A DNA stretch of 64,000 nt, taken from assembly GCF_019977755.1 (NCBI RefSeq), contig NZ_AP025144.1, forward strand, positions 3,720,001-3,784,000, read 5' to 3'. Shown piece by piece: positions 17,377 through 27,599 of the stretch (position 1 is its first letter; every line of letters begins with the position of its first letter). Under the pieces are notes generated by a model. The model saw only the letters and a list, made by a program, of their open reading frames with translations, made no database searches and had not been told where the DNA came from. A program made the position numbers and the translations under genes. Source of the stretch: Vibrio penaeicida (GTDB taxonomy: Bacteria; Pseudomonadota; Gammaproteobacteria; Enterobacterales; Vibrionaceae).

Positions 17377-19106
17377 TGAAATTGCTAAAAAATATTACTT
17401 TTGCAATTAAAGGTCACGAAAAACACTTTGCTTCTTCCCTCGTCCTTCACTTTTGCCACGCATTACTGCTGTCTATTCCGGTGGTACTGCTGGTCGCTAT
17501 TCTTCGAGAGTTACTCGCCCCCTCCACCAACACTTCCACCGTATGGCTATTGGTTGCAGTCATGGCGGCATCTTTCGTGGTTCAACTGTTTGTATCGTGG
17601 TACGCCAATTTAAGTAACCATCGTCTCAGCTTTAAGTTGTCAGAAAAGTTGCGAATGGATATTGGCACCCATTTATACCGAATCAGTTTGGGGGTGTTTG
17701 TAAAGCATGAACCCAGCACTCTTTCTTCCGTAATATCTCAGGATGTCCGAGTCGTAGAATCTTTGTTTTCTCAGGCCATCACCAATGTCGTTACCAGCGT
17801 ATTCTCAGCCATCATATTGATGGGCTTTCTGTTTTGGCTCGATTTCTACTTAGCTTCTATACTGCTGCTGGGTATCTTCCTACTGTTTCCTTTTGTCTTT
17901 GCTTCGGATCGTCTAGTGGGATGGCTGGGTCATAAACAAATAAAGCTACGCGGAGAGATGGCGAGCAAATTCTTAGAATTTTACATGGGAATGAAGCACC
18001 TAAAAGCATTCAACCTAACCGGATTACGTTTCAAAAGTCTGGAGAATAGCTTGAATGAATACCGCAAAGCGTGTTACCGAACAGAAATGCTAAGTGCTCC
18101 TATGGTGCTGATATCTTTTGTTTTCTGCGATCTCGCTTATCTCGCCATGGTATGGGGCTCACTGGAGCGCTTCGCGGAATCGGGGTTATCTTCCCTGACG
18201 GTGCTGGTTTTCCTCGTTATTGGCTATTTAGCATTTAGCCCTCTCAAGGCGTTACTGATTGATATTCTACACCTACGTTACCTCAATGAATCTTTGAAGC
18301 GTATTCAGCAAGTACTCAGCATTGAATCCATCGACACTGGCACCATTTCCACGCCTCCTAGCACCTTCGACGTTAGGTTTGACAATGTGACGTTTGGCTA
18401 TCAAAACGACAATGTTCTGAATAACATCCAGCTGAATTTCCCACAAAATTCGATTACCGCTCTGGTGGGTTACAGCGGAACAGGCAAGTCGACAATACTT
18501 AGCCTGATTGCCCGCTTTTACGATGTGACACAAGGCAAAGTCACCATCGGTGGTACTGACATCAGAGAACTCAACCTACACACGCTTTATACGTGTATGA
18601 GTGAGGTATTTCAGGATGTCTATTTGTACGACGATACCATTGCTAATAATGTTCGAATTGGTAAACCTAACGCGACAGATGCAGAGGTGATTAAGGCGTG
18701 TGAGCAAGCACAGTGTATGGAATTTATAGACCGTCTCAGCAACGGTATTTTTAGTCGAGTCGGCGAAGGGGGAGCAAGGCTCAGCGGCGGTGAAAAACAG
18801 CGTATCGCCATTGCTCGTGCGTTACTTAAAAATGCACCTATCTTGTTGCTAGACGAAGCAACAGCGTCTCTAGATCCTGAAAACGAATTATCTATTCAGC
18901 AAGCCATACATACTCTCAGCCAAAACAAAACGGTTATTGTTGTGGCACATAAGCTAAAAACGATTCAATCCGTCGACAATATTATTGTCTTGGACAAATC
19001 GGGCATCCACGAGCAAGGGACCCATTCAGAGCTGATGCAGAATCAAGGTATTTACGCTCAAATGTGGACCTTACAGCAAGAAAATGCCACGTGGTTAATC
19101 AGCTAA
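17376..19106 (+). CDS. ABC half-transporter, YbtP/YbtQ-like, second subunit
   Basis: 576 residues, same architecture as the preceding gene: membrane domain (about residues 1-300), then an ATPase domain with Walker A GYSGTGKST, signature LSGGEKQR, Walker B LLLDEATASLD and H-loop VAHKLK. The two proteins differ throughout and probably form a heterodimer. An in-frame ATG at 17322 lies inside the upstream gene. The ATG at 17376 has GGAGG about 8 bp before it, and its A is the last base of the upstream TAA, so translation is coupled. A strong terminator follows at 19140. Confidence 0.9.
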   Translation: MKLLKNITFAIKGHEKHFASSLVLHFCHALLLSIPVVLLVAILRELLAPSTNTSTVWLLVAVMAASFVVQLFVSWYANLSNHRLSFKLSEKLRMDIGTHLYRISLGVFVKHEPSTLSSVISQDVRVVESLFSQAITNVVTSVFSAIILMGFLFWLDFYLASILLLGIFLLFPFVFASDRLVGWLGHKQIKLRGEMASKFLEFYMGMKHLKAFNLTGLRFKSLENSLNEYRKACYRTEMLSAPMVLISFVFCDLAYLAMVWGSLERFAESGLSSLTVLVFLVIGYLAFSPLKALLIDILHLRYLNESLKRIQQVLSIESIDTGTISTPPSTFDVRFDNVTFGYQNDNVLNNIQLNFPQNSITALVGYSGTGKSTILSLIARFYDVTQGKVTIGGTDIRELNLHTLYTCMSEVFQDVYLYDDTIANNVRIGKPNATDAEVIKACEQAQCMEFIDRLSNGIFSRVGEGGARLSGGEKQRIAIARALLKNAPILLLDEATASLDPENELSIQQAIHTLSQNKTVIVVAHKLKTIQSVDNIIVLDKSGIHEQGTHSELMQNQGIYAQMWTLQQENATWLIS

Positions 19107-19139
19107 AAGCGCTTGAGTACTCAACTTAAGGGTAAATAT

Positions 19140-19171
19140 TTCGCCTGATTCTGTTTTCAGAATCAGGCGAA
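19140..19171 (+). terminator. Intrinsic terminator after the receptor-transporter unit
   Basis: A perfect 14-bp stem (TTCGCCTGATTCTG and its complement) with a TTTT loop, followed by AACTTTTCTTC. It separates the transport genes from the biosynthetic genes. Confidence 0.88.
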
Positions 19172-19391
19172 AACTTTTCTTCACTTCTTCACAAGCATAT
19201 CGCTACACGCATTGCATTGACCCGGTTATTTCCTGCCTGTTTCTGATTTTCCTGTTCTCTCCCCAACTTTACTCATTTCTCCGGCTTAGGCAGTAGAGTC
19301 TCCCTTCACGAGCAGCACCACATAAAACAGCTGAATTAGAATCGAACGTTACTTAATAGAAATCCTTCCCCTTACTCGGAGCAGAATCGAT
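19172..19391 (+). promoter_or_regulatory. Presumed promoter region of the rightward biosynthetic operon
   Basis: Because a strong terminator precedes it, the PKS operon needs its own promoter here. I see no clear Fur box and no convincing -35/-10 pair; TTGACC near 19218 is the only candidate -35. The PKS ATG has CGGAG 9-10 bp upstream. Confidence 0.4.
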
Positions 19392-22300
19392 ATGACAAAC
19401 AACGTCCCCAACGACAACCTGTCCGATAACCTAGATCAAATAGCGATTATTGGGTTATCCGCCCGTTTCCCCGGAGCGAAAGACGTTGATGTCTTCTGGA
19501 ATATGTTGGAATCGGCTAACGACGGCTTGGTCAGAAAAACCTCTGAGAATGACGTAATAAAAGCGTGTTTTTCTATGCCTGAACGTTTTGCTTTCGATGC
19601 TGATTTCTTTGGATTTTCTCCTAACGAAGCGGCGTTGATGGACCCTCAGCATAGGGTCTTTCTAGAATGTGCATGGCACGCTCTAGAAAACGCAGGGTAT
19701 GGTGATCGCTCTTCCGATGATCGTACAGGGGTATACGCTGCGTGTGGTTTTAACGATTACGTATTAAGACACGTCGGCATGCGAGACTTCAGCGACAGCG
19801 CCGCCGAAATGTTCGCCATGATAATTGGCAACGACAAAGATTACCTCGCCACTCGAGTCGCCCACTTGCTGAACTTGACCGGTCCAGCCATTGTGACTCA
19901 AAGCGCCTGTTCCAGCGGGTTGCTTTGCGTGCATCAGGCCACTCAAGCTCTCTTGCAAGGTGAAGTTAATATGGCCTTGGCTGGTGCAGCCTCGATATCC
20001 GTGAGCTTAGAAGACGGCTATTTCCCAGACTCGGGCGGCGTGATGTCGCCTAATGCAACCATGTCGCCCTTCAGCCAATCCGCTAATGGGATTGTCGGCG
20101 GCAATGGCGCAGCCGTATTCGTACTAAAACGTTTAGAAGACGCACTGGCTGATCACGACTATATCTACGCCACTATTGCTGGCAGCGCCGCTAACAATGA
20201 TGGTGCAGCCCGCGCCGCTTTTACAGCACCAAGTGTGTCTGGACAATCCGATGTTCTTCAAGAAGCGTTAGATTTAAGTGGCGTAAGTTCTGACAACGTC
20301 ACCTATATTGAAGCTCATGGCACAGGCACACCACTTGGTGACCCCATTGAGACGGAATCAATACGACGCGTCTACGGCAACCGTAATACCCACTGCCATG
20401 TTGGCTCTGTTAAAGGGAATGTGGGGCACTTAAATGCCGCCGCCGGACTTGCTGGCTTAACCAAAGTGATTGGCGTATTAGAACGTCAGGTTATCCCGCC
20501 AACACTTCGATTGAAAGAATATGGGGAAAACCCAGAATTAGGCATGAGTGGTACACATTTATCGCTCACACCGACTGCGGTATCAGGAGAAACCCACGAC
20601 TTCGCGGCACTGAGCTCTTTCGGGTTTGGTGGCACCAATGTGCATCAAATTTTGGCGCGAAGCCCTGCTCAAAAAGCCGAAAACCAGCAAAACCAAGACG
20701 CCACAATCATCCCTCTTTCGGCCAAAACAGACGTCGCATTAGACACGATGAGAAACGAGTTGGCAGAAAAGCTGGCATCGACAGAATACAATTTATCGGA
20801 TGTTTCGAAGAGCTTATTGTGGGGGCGTACCGCTTTCTCAGAACGCTGTGCAATCATCGCTTCGGATTCAGAAGAAGCAGCAAATAAGCTAAAAAACCAG
20901 ATCACGGTAAACAAAACCGGAAAAAGCAGCGAAGCCGTATTTGTCTTTCCTGGTCAGGGAACGCAATTTGTTGGAATGGGGTTAAACCTGTATCAAAACG
21001 CCCCTACCTTCAAAGCTACTCTGGATGAAGCGGCTGAAATATTGATTTCCCAAGGGCATGAAGACATTCGCCCCCTCATTTTTGATTCTGACCTGAATAC
21101 GCTTTCCTCAACCGAAAATACACAAGTCGCTCTGTTTGCCGTTGAATATGCCAGCGCACAATGGCTGATTGGGGGTGGACTAAATCCAGTTGCATTGCTT
21201 GGACACAGTATTGGAGAGTACGTCGCGGCTACCGTCGCTGGCATTTTCTCCTTGAAAGATGCACTGACTTTGGTTGCCGCTCGCGGCAGATTGGTCGCAT
21301 CACTGCCGAATGCTGGCATGCTGGCAATCAATGCCTCAACGGAAGGTGTCAAAGCACAGCTCGCACCCGATCTCTCCTTAGCAGTCGTCAACGGAGCCAA
21401 TCAAGTGGTTGTCTCAGGTACAGAAAGCGCTCTTGAACATTTTGAGGAAACAGCACATCAGCAAGGATGGCGCTTCCGCCGCCTGTCGGTGTCTCATGGT
21501 TTTCATTCACACCTTCTTGAGCCCATTCTTGGCGACTTTGAATCCTTGTTCAATCACATCTCATTGAACGAACCGACGATTCCTGTATACAGCAATTTGA
21601 CTGGAGATCTTGCCGACCCAGCCAAGATTTCAACGCCTCAATACTGGCGAGAACATCTTCGCCACACCGTGCTTTTTGCGGATAACCTTGAGGCTATCGA
21701 ACGTGATTATCCAAACGCGCAACGCCTTGCGGTTGGACCCGGTAATATTCCGGGCGCTCTGCCATTAATGCTCACAGCGCAGTCACAAACTAATGATTGC
21801 CTCACTGCGATTACTCAACTTTGGGTAAACGGCGCTCCAATAGAAACGCTCTTTAATACTGGCTCTGAGGTATGGAACAAAGTGCCTCTTCCCGGCTACC
21901 CATTCTCTAAAGTCGAGCACTGTTTACCGGTTTCCAAAGGACCAGCAAGCACCGAATCAAACTGTTGGACGCACGTTCCCCAGTGGCATCGAGTTCACGA
22001 GTTCAAATGTGATGAAGCGAGGGATACCTCACTTATTTGGATAGATGATGACGAGAAACCACTTGATATCAAAAATCTATCGGGTCAATTGAACACACTT
22101 GGCAAAAGCCATTTGGTGCTGTCTTGGAACCCAAATACTGAAAACACCTTGCGCCAACTTGCACAAGAATTACTGCCAAACGACAACATCCAAAGCATCA
22201 CTTTGGTTACCCGTAATCTGGCGAGTGTCCATTCAGAAGAAGCCCAATGTGCAGAGCAATCAATAGCGCTCGGCATTCTTCGTAGCTTGCCGTTCGAAAT

Positions 22301-23588
22301 CGCGAAAGTTAAAGCCATTTGGTTGGATTGTAACGATGCGCCAAATGAACAAGAGCTAATAAGAGCAATCTCTGCCAGCAATCGCCACGAGAGACTGCAA
22401 GCCGATTCACTCGGCTTACGAGATGGGGTTTTATGGCGCAGACAAGTTACATCATTGTCGCTACCTAACGCTGACGCGGGTGGCGTAATCACGGCGGGCA
22501 AAACTTACATCATCGTTGGAGGGCTTGGTGCTCTGGGGCGTAGCCTTGCACGTACCATCGCACCGCTTGGTGTCCACCTTGTTTTGGTCAGCAGAAACAT
22601 TTCAGCAGAATTGGTCGATTCACCTGAGCAAGACGCCGATCTCGCAGGCATTATCGCTGCAGGCTCAACGATACGTTTGCACGCCGCCAATGTCGATGAC
22701 GTCAATGCCATGACAGCACTTGCCAGCCAGCTCGATCAAGAAGGCAATAAAGTAGGCGGTATCTTTAACTTAGCGGGTCGGTATGTGTCGCAGACGGTTG
22801 CGGATACAACAGATACCGACTTGGGCCCGAACCACCACGCGAAAGTTCAAGGTACTGATGCACTCGCCTCTGCATTTGAAAAACATCAACCAGAATTCTT
22901 GGCGATTTTCGGCTCTATCATCACCGAAGTTTCGGGATACGGTGGTTCAGATTACATCGCCTCCAATTTGTACTGCGAAATGTTGGCACAGCAACGCTCT
23001 CAGATACCGATGCACGTCATTGCATGGGACTTCTGGGATCAAGTGGGAGGATTGAATGACAACGACGATCTTTTCACATCAAATCGCAAGAAAGCCATTT
23101 CCGTTCAAAAAGGCTTGTCCAGCTTATGGGATGTCCTTTCTTCAGGGATCTCACACGCCATTGTGACCCCAAACTCTCTAGATTTGCTGCTGCAAGAAGC
23201 ATCTGATAGTTCAACTGAGCGTTTAACCAATGCGGATGCTGAACCCAGCGCTTCAAAAGAAAGCATCAAAATAGCCAGCGACCAACCTGTACTGGTGCAG
23301 TTTTCTCAACTGTTGTTTACCGAGATCCTTGGCCAAACCGAGGTCGACCCCGCAGATGATTTCATCTTGCTTGGCGGAGATTCCATTACCGCAGTGCGCT
23401 TGCTGTCTCGCCTGAGAAAGATCACCAAGGCGGATATTGGTCAGGCCGACTTCATGAGCGCAAGAACACCAAAAGAACTCGCAGATTTACTGACGAGCTA
23501 TCCAAACATGGAACGCATTGCTCGGACCTATATAAAAGTGCAAACGATGTCATCCGAAAAGCGAAACGCTTTGCAAAAACGCCTGTAA
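19392..23588 (+). CDS. Type I polyketide synthase module KS-AT-KR-ACP
   Basis: 1398 residues. KS about 15-425 (Cys near 172 in SACSSGL, His in EAHGTGT and KGNVGHLN); AT about 520-850 (PGQGTQFVGMG, GHSIGEYVAA near 603, SHGFHS as in malonyl-specific ATs); a linker or structural KR half; KR about 1035-1200 (VGGLGALG; Ser in FGSII, Tyr and Asn in SDYIASN); ACP Ser near 1328 (LGGDSITAV). It contains no methyltransferase, DH, ER or TE. It adds one malonyl unit and reduces the ketone to a hydroxyl. The missing DH and ER could be supplied by the PfaD-MaoC fusion on the other arm. It is the first gene of a six-gene operon, 15 bp before the oxidase-bearing NRPS. The N-terminus lacks a recognisable docking domain. 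Confidence 0.93.
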   Translation: MTNNVPNDNLSDNLDQIAIIGLSARFPGAKDVDVFWNMLESANDGLVRKTSENDVIKACFSMPERFAFDADFFGFSPNEAALMDPQHRVFLECAWHALENAGYGDRSSDDRTGVYAACGFNDYVLRHVGMRDFSDSAAEMFAMIIGNDKDYLATRVAHLLNLTGPAIVTQSACSSGLLCVHQATQALLQGEVNMALAGAASISVSLEDGYFPDSGGVMSPNATMSPFSQSANGIVGGNGAAVFVLKRLEDALADHDYIYATIAGSAANNDGAARAAFTAPSVSGQSDVLQEALDLSGVSSDNVTYIEAHGTGTPLGDPIETESIRRVYGNRNTHCHVGSVKGNVGHLNAAAGLAGLTKVIGVLERQVIPPTLRLKEYGENPELGMSGTHLSLTPTAVSGETHDFAALSSFGFGGTNVHQILARSPAQKAENQQNQDATIIPLSAKTDVALDTMRNELAEKLASTEYNLSDVSKSLLWGRTAFSERCAIIASDSEEAANKLKNQITVNKTGKSSEAVFVFPGQGTQFVGMGLNLYQNAPTFKATLDEAAEILISQGHEDIRPLIFDSDLNTLSSTENTQVALFAVEYASAQWLIGGGLNPVALLGHSIGEYVAATVAGIFSLKDALTLVAARGRLVASLPNAGMLAINASTEGVKAQLAPDLSLAVVNGANQVVVSGTESALEHFEETAHQQGWRFRRLSVSHGFHSHLLEPILGDFESLFNHISLNEPTIPVYSNLTGDLADPAKISTPQYWREHLRHTVLFADNLEAIERDYPNAQRLAVGPGNIPGALPLMLTAQSQTNDCLTAITQLWVNGAPIETLFNTGSEVWNKVPLPGYPFSKVEHCLPVSKGPASTESNCWTHVPQWHRVHEFKCDEARDTSLIWIDDDEKPLDIKNLSGQLNTLGKSHLVLSWNPNTENTLRQLAQELLPNDNIQSITLVTRNLASVHSEEAQCAEQSIALGILRSLPFEIAKVKAIWLDCNDAPNEQELIRAISASNRHERLQADSLGLRDGVLWRRQVTSLSLPNADAGGVITAGKTYIIVGGLGALGRSLARTIAPLGVHLVLVSRNISAELVDSPEQDADLAGIIAAGSTIRLHAANVDDVNAMTALASQLDQEGNKVGGIFNLAGRYVSQTVADTTDTDLGPNHHAKVQGTDALASAFEKHQPEFLAIFGSIITEVSGYGGSDYIASNLYCEMLAQQRSQIPMHVIAWDFWDQVGGLNDNDDLFTSNRKKAISVQKGLSSLWDVLSSGISHAIVTPNSLDLLLQEASDSSTERLTNADAEPSASKESIKIASDQPVLVQFSQLLFTEILGQTEVDPADDFILLGGDSITAVRLLSRLRKITKADIGQADFMSARTPKELADLLTSYPNMERIARTYIKVQTMSSEKRNALQKRL

Positions 23589-23603
23589 CCCTGAGTAAAA
23601 CGA

Positions 23604-26600
23604 ATGAACACACTAGACGATGATTTTGATACAGATCTAATGGCCGAATTAATGGCTTTGGATGAAGATAACGAACTTGTTGAGCTTCCAGACATACCTG
23701 AAGGAACAAGCTTTCCGTTGACCGATATTCAACGCGCTTACTTCATGGGTCGAAGCTCACAACTCACCCTCGGTGGTGCGGCTTGTCAGTTCTACTATGA
23801 GCGAGTTTGCGACGAATTGGATGTACCGCGATTTATAAAAGCCGTGCAAGACACCACTCATCGTCATCCCATGATGCGGGTTGAAATACTCTCTAGTGAG
23901 AGCCAAGTGATTCGGCCGCTGACGGAAGCATTGTCCGCACCCGAGCACGATCTGAAAAGTGCCTCTGAAGAGGTTGCGCAGGAACACCTTTCAGATACAC
24001 GCCAGAGGCTATCTCGAGATCTGCCAGAACTGGATAAATGGCCGCTATTCGACTTAGAGTTCACACACATGCCGTCAGGGGAAACCCACATTCATTTTCG
24101 TTTTGATCTCATCAATACTGACCAACAAAGCATACTCTTAGTACTTAAAGACATCGCCGCGCTCTATGAAGATCCGGATACACATATTGCTGCTCCTGAG
24201 CTTACTTTTCCTCAATACCTAGCAATGTCGGCACCTTCTTCAGAAAAGCTTGAAGCGTCGAAAAATCATTGGCGTTCACGCGCCAAAGATCTACCGCCGG
24301 CCCCGGTATTACCCCTGATTAACAGTGTAGAGGAAGCGGGAGTACCGCAATACGAACGTATCTCTAAATACATACCAAACGAACGCTGGTCCATTCTGAA
24401 AAACATCGCGCAAGAGAATGGGATCACCATATCCTGCCTGTTGCTAGAGTGCTTTGGTCAATCTTTGGCACGTTGGAGTGAATCTTCTCATTTCACGCTA
24501 AATATGACGCTTTTCAACCGTGAAGCGATACACAATGACGTACCTCGAGTCGTGGGCGATTTCACCACTACCATGCTGTTTGATATGGATATGACAGCAA
24601 ATAACCAAACTCGAGAGAGCCGAATAACCGACATCCAGAAGTCATTATGGCGTGATCTAGAGTTTAACGCCGTGAGTGGCGTTGAAGTCATGTCAATGAT
24701 GGCGCAAGCACAGGGGCACCTTGATATTCCTCTGATGCCCGTCGTAGTAACGTCTACGCTGTCACAAGACGCCAGTTCACTAATGACGGTAATGGATGAC
24801 CTTCCCGGCAGACCCGTTTTAAGTACGGCTCAAACACCTCAGGTGATATTGGATAACCTTCTTATTGAAGAAAACGGTCAATTGGCAATTCACTGGGATA
24901 TTTCCGTCAATGTGATGTCTCTTTCAGTGGCCAATGCATTGATGCAAGATTACTGCACTCAGATTGATGCCATCATCGATAATCCGGAAGTTCTCAAAAA
25001 ACCATTTTCATTCAATGATCCAAGTGATGCACATCTGGTGCCCAACTTGCCAGAGGCAAGCCAAGCACGACGTTTGAGTGACTTATGGCTGGAGAACCTA
25101 AGTTCCGCGGCATCCAAACCCGCCGTTATTCAAGGTAATGAGAGCATTACCCATCACGATCTTGCGGAGAAAGTAGCTGGATTAATCGAAGGGTTGAAGG
25201 CTCGCGATGTCGACGAAGGCAGTAAGGTCGCTCTGATTTTTAACAAATCAATCAATCAAATTGCAGCGACCTTAGCATGCAGCACGTTTGGAGTAACGTT
25301 TATACCAATCGACGGTAATCAGCCCAATTCTCGTCAGATACAAATTTTGCAGGATTTGGAGCCGACTCTGATCTTGCATAGTGGCGTCGATCCAGCCGTA
25401 CTTTCAGAGCATCCATCTTGGGATATCAGTCAGCATGAAATCGCCAGTAGCGATCTTCTGCATCACTGTTCTGGGGCGAAGCTTGATTCTCTTGCTTACA
25501 TACTCTTTACGTCTGGCTCCACAGGTATGCCCAAAGGGGTCATGATTCAGCACGATGCGGCACTGAACACCGTACTCGATATCAATCAACGCTTTAACAT
25601 CACATCGACTGATCGAGTCCTTGCCCTGTCAGAGCTTCATTTTGATCTCTCTATTCAGGACATTTTCGGTACGTTAGGGTGTGGTGGCGCGATAGTATTA
25701 CCGGAAATATCAGGTAAGCACGACCCGTCACATTGGGCACAATTATGCCACCGCCATCAAGTCACAATCTGGAATACCGTACCCGGTTTATTTGAGATTT
25801 ATCTCGATTACTTGGAAACCAACCAAGTGCCGCCACAGCATGAGTTGAATAACATTATGCTCAGTGGTGATTGGATAGGTCTTACATCACCACAACGCGC
25901 TAAAAACTTCTGGCCTAAAGCCCGCTTTTACTCACTTGGTGGTGCCACCGAAGCGTCCATTTGGTCTATCTATTTTGAAGTTAATGAAGTCGATAGTGAA
26001 TGGCAAAGTATCCCATACGGAAATGGGCTGGGTGGTCAGCAAGTTTTCGTACTGACACAAGATCTTGAAATCGCGCAGCCAGGATGTATAGGCGGGATAT
26101 ACATTGCAGGAAAAGGGCTAGCGAATGGGTATTTCAAAGACTCAGAAAAAACCGCCACCGCCTTCTTCAACCACCCTCGCAGTGGGCTTCCTCTTTACTG
26201 TACTGGTGATCTTGGTGCCTATGATAAAGATGGCGTGATTCAGTTTCATGGTCGAGCCGATGGACAGTTGAAAATCAACGGGTTCCGTCTGGAAATAGGT
26301 GAAGTAAGTCAGGCTATCAACGGATTAGATGGCATTCAAGATTGCCGCGTGTTACCCAAAGGGGAAGGGACTCGAAAGAGCTTAGCGGCTTTTGTGAAAC
26401 CAGAAAGTGAGACGCTTTGTTTAGAGTCATTAAAGGAAACGTTAGCGCAGCGCCTGCCCCACTACATGGTGCCGAGCATATGGTACCAAGTCGAAAGTTT
26501 CCCACTCACCTCCAACGGGAAAATTGACAACAAAGCGCTACTGGCACTCACAGAAAAAGCCCCAACGCACCGCTCATTCAAACCAGACAATGACCTGAGT

Positions 26601-27599
26601 GAACAGGTCTGCAATATGGTGGCGGAAGTTCTCAAGCGCGAGCAGGTTCTGCCAGACGACAACCTTGTCGCCCTTGGTGTGACATCACTAGAGCTGATTG
26701 CATTGGCCAGCCGAATACAAAAATTTTCAGGCACGCGCCCACAATTAACCACACTAGCTCGTACTGTTGCCATACCGGATCTAATTGAACTGGTTGCTGA
26801 GCTGCTGCCTTCTTCCAGTGGTAATACAAAAGGGAAATCAATTTGGCCGGGTGAAGAGCAGGTTCAAGATTACTTGGAGGAAACCCCAGTCATTTTGGAT
26901 GCTCTTGAGCGTCGCTTGTTCAAAACGCGTCATCGCGCTCTCGATGACAAACATGCCATCAATCTACCCGATACTGGCAACGTACCCGACGCTTCAAGAC
27001 GCAGTGCACGTGCATTTAGTTCGACGCCTGTCACTCAACTCGCACTTTCCCAAATGCTCGATGCGCTTCGAGTTTACTGGTGTAACAACAACCAATACCG
27101 CCCTTATGCTTCTGCTGGCGGCATGTATCCAATTCAAACATACCTTCTTGCTTACCAAATCGAGGGGCTAGAAAAAGGCACGTATCTATACGATCCCCAT
27201 TCACATAAATTGCTGCCTCGGGGAAATACCCCCTTGCCTCAGATAGAAAACCTCAGCGCTGGCAATAAGGAATGGATTGGAGACGCGCATTTTGTTTTGG
27301 CTTTTGCCCTCAATCTGCCAGATATCGTACCGCTTTATGAAGGTTCAAGCCTACCGTTTGGGCTCATTGAAGCGGGTTCAATGGCGCAGTTGGTCGACAA
27401 CTATGCGGTAAACGCAGGGATTGGAACTTGTCATGTCGGCGATTTATCTCCTTCGCAAATCAATCAATTATGCGGTCTGGAAAAAGAGCAGATTTACGTT
27501 CACGGATTAGTGGGCGGTACCTTAACAGACGAAATGCTGACGCAACGTGATGCCAACAATGCCACTTTCAATATTGAATTAACTGAGGAAACGCTATGA
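23604..27599 (+). CDS. NRPS module Cy-A-PCP with C-terminal thiazoline oxidase (Ox)
   Basis: 1331 residues. An acidic N-terminal tail (about residues 1-34, rich in Asp and Glu) precedes Cy (about 35-460, DxxxxDxxS as DLINTDQQS near 165), A (about 480-960, FTSGSTGMPKG near 634), PCP (Ser near 1028 in LGVTSLELI) and a SagB/nitroreductase-type FMN oxidase (about 1080-1315: RRSARAFSS, then YASAGGMYPIQTYLL and GTYLYDP, the standard Ox signature). Ox domains convert thiazoline to thiazole in bleomycin, epothilone and myxothiazol assembly lines. The A pocket reads D-L-Q-N-M-S-L-I-W-K by manual alignment, close to the cysteine code but with Gln where Tyr is usual. The C-terminus is acidic (IELTEETL), and the stop overlaps the next start (ATGA), whose product begins with a TubC docking domain, so those two probably interact. 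Confidence 0.93.
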   Translation: MNTLDDDFDTDLMAELMALDEDNELVELPDIPEGTSFPLTDIQRAYFMGRSSQLTLGGAACQFYYERVCDELDVPRFIKAVQDTTHRHPMMRVEILSSESQVIRPLTEALSAPEHDLKSASEEVAQEHLSDTRQRLSRDLPELDKWPLFDLEFTHMPSGETHIHFRFDLINTDQQSILLVLKDIAALYEDPDTHIAAPELTFPQYLAMSAPSSEKLEASKNHWRSRAKDLPPAPVLPLINSVEEAGVPQYERISKYIPNERWSILKNIAQENGITISCLLLECFGQSLARWSESSHFTLNMTLFNREAIHNDVPRVVGDFTTTMLFDMDMTANNQTRESRITDIQKSLWRDLEFNAVSGVEVMSMMAQAQGHLDIPLMPVVVTSTLSQDASSLMTVMDDLPGRPVLSTAQTPQVILDNLLIEENGQLAIHWDISVNVMSLSVANALMQDYCTQIDAIIDNPEVLKKPFSFNDPSDAHLVPNLPEASQARRLSDLWLENLSSAASKPAVIQGNESITHHDLAEKVAGLIEGLKARDVDEGSKVALIFNKSINQIAATLACSTFGVTFIPIDGNQPNSRQIQILQDLEPTLILHSGVDPAVLSEHPSWDISQHEIASSDLLHHCSGAKLDSLAYILFTSGSTGMPKGVMIQHDAALNTVLDINQRFNITSTDRVLALSELHFDLSIQDIFGTLGCGGAIVLPEISGKHDPSHWAQLCHRHQVTIWNTVPGLFEIYLDYLETNQVPPQHELNNIMLSGDWIGLTSPQRAKNFWPKARFYSLGGATEASIWSIYFEVNEVDSEWQSIPYGNGLGGQQVFVLTQDLEIAQPGCIGGIYIAGKGLANGYFKDSEKTATAFFNHPRSGLPLYCTGDLGAYDKDGVIQFHGRADGQLKINGFRLEIGEVSQAINGLDGIQDCRVLPKGEGTRKSLAAFVKPESETLCLESLKETLAQRLPHYMVPSIWYQVESFPLTSNGKIDNKALLALTEKAPTHRSFKPDNDLSEQVCNMVAEVLKREQVLPDDNLVALGVTSLELIALASRIQKFSGTRPQLTTLARTVAIPDLIELVAELLPSSSGNTKGKSIWPGEEQVQDYLEETPVILDALERRLFKTRHRALDDKHAINLPDTGNVPDASRRSARAFSSTPVTQLALSQMLDALRVYWCNNNQYRPYASAGGMYPIQTYLLAYQIEGLEKGTYLYDPHSHKLLPRGNTPLPQIENLSAGNKEWIGDAHFVLAFALNLPDIVPLYEGSSLPFGLIEAGSMAQLVDNYAVNAGIGTCHVGDLSPSQINQLCGLEKEQIYVHGLVGGTLTDEMLTQRDANNATFNIELTEETL

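Noticed and set aside
19392..23588. Embedded C-methyltransferase in the PKS module (as in HMWP1)
   Set aside because: The region between AT and KR shows no SAM-binding motif.
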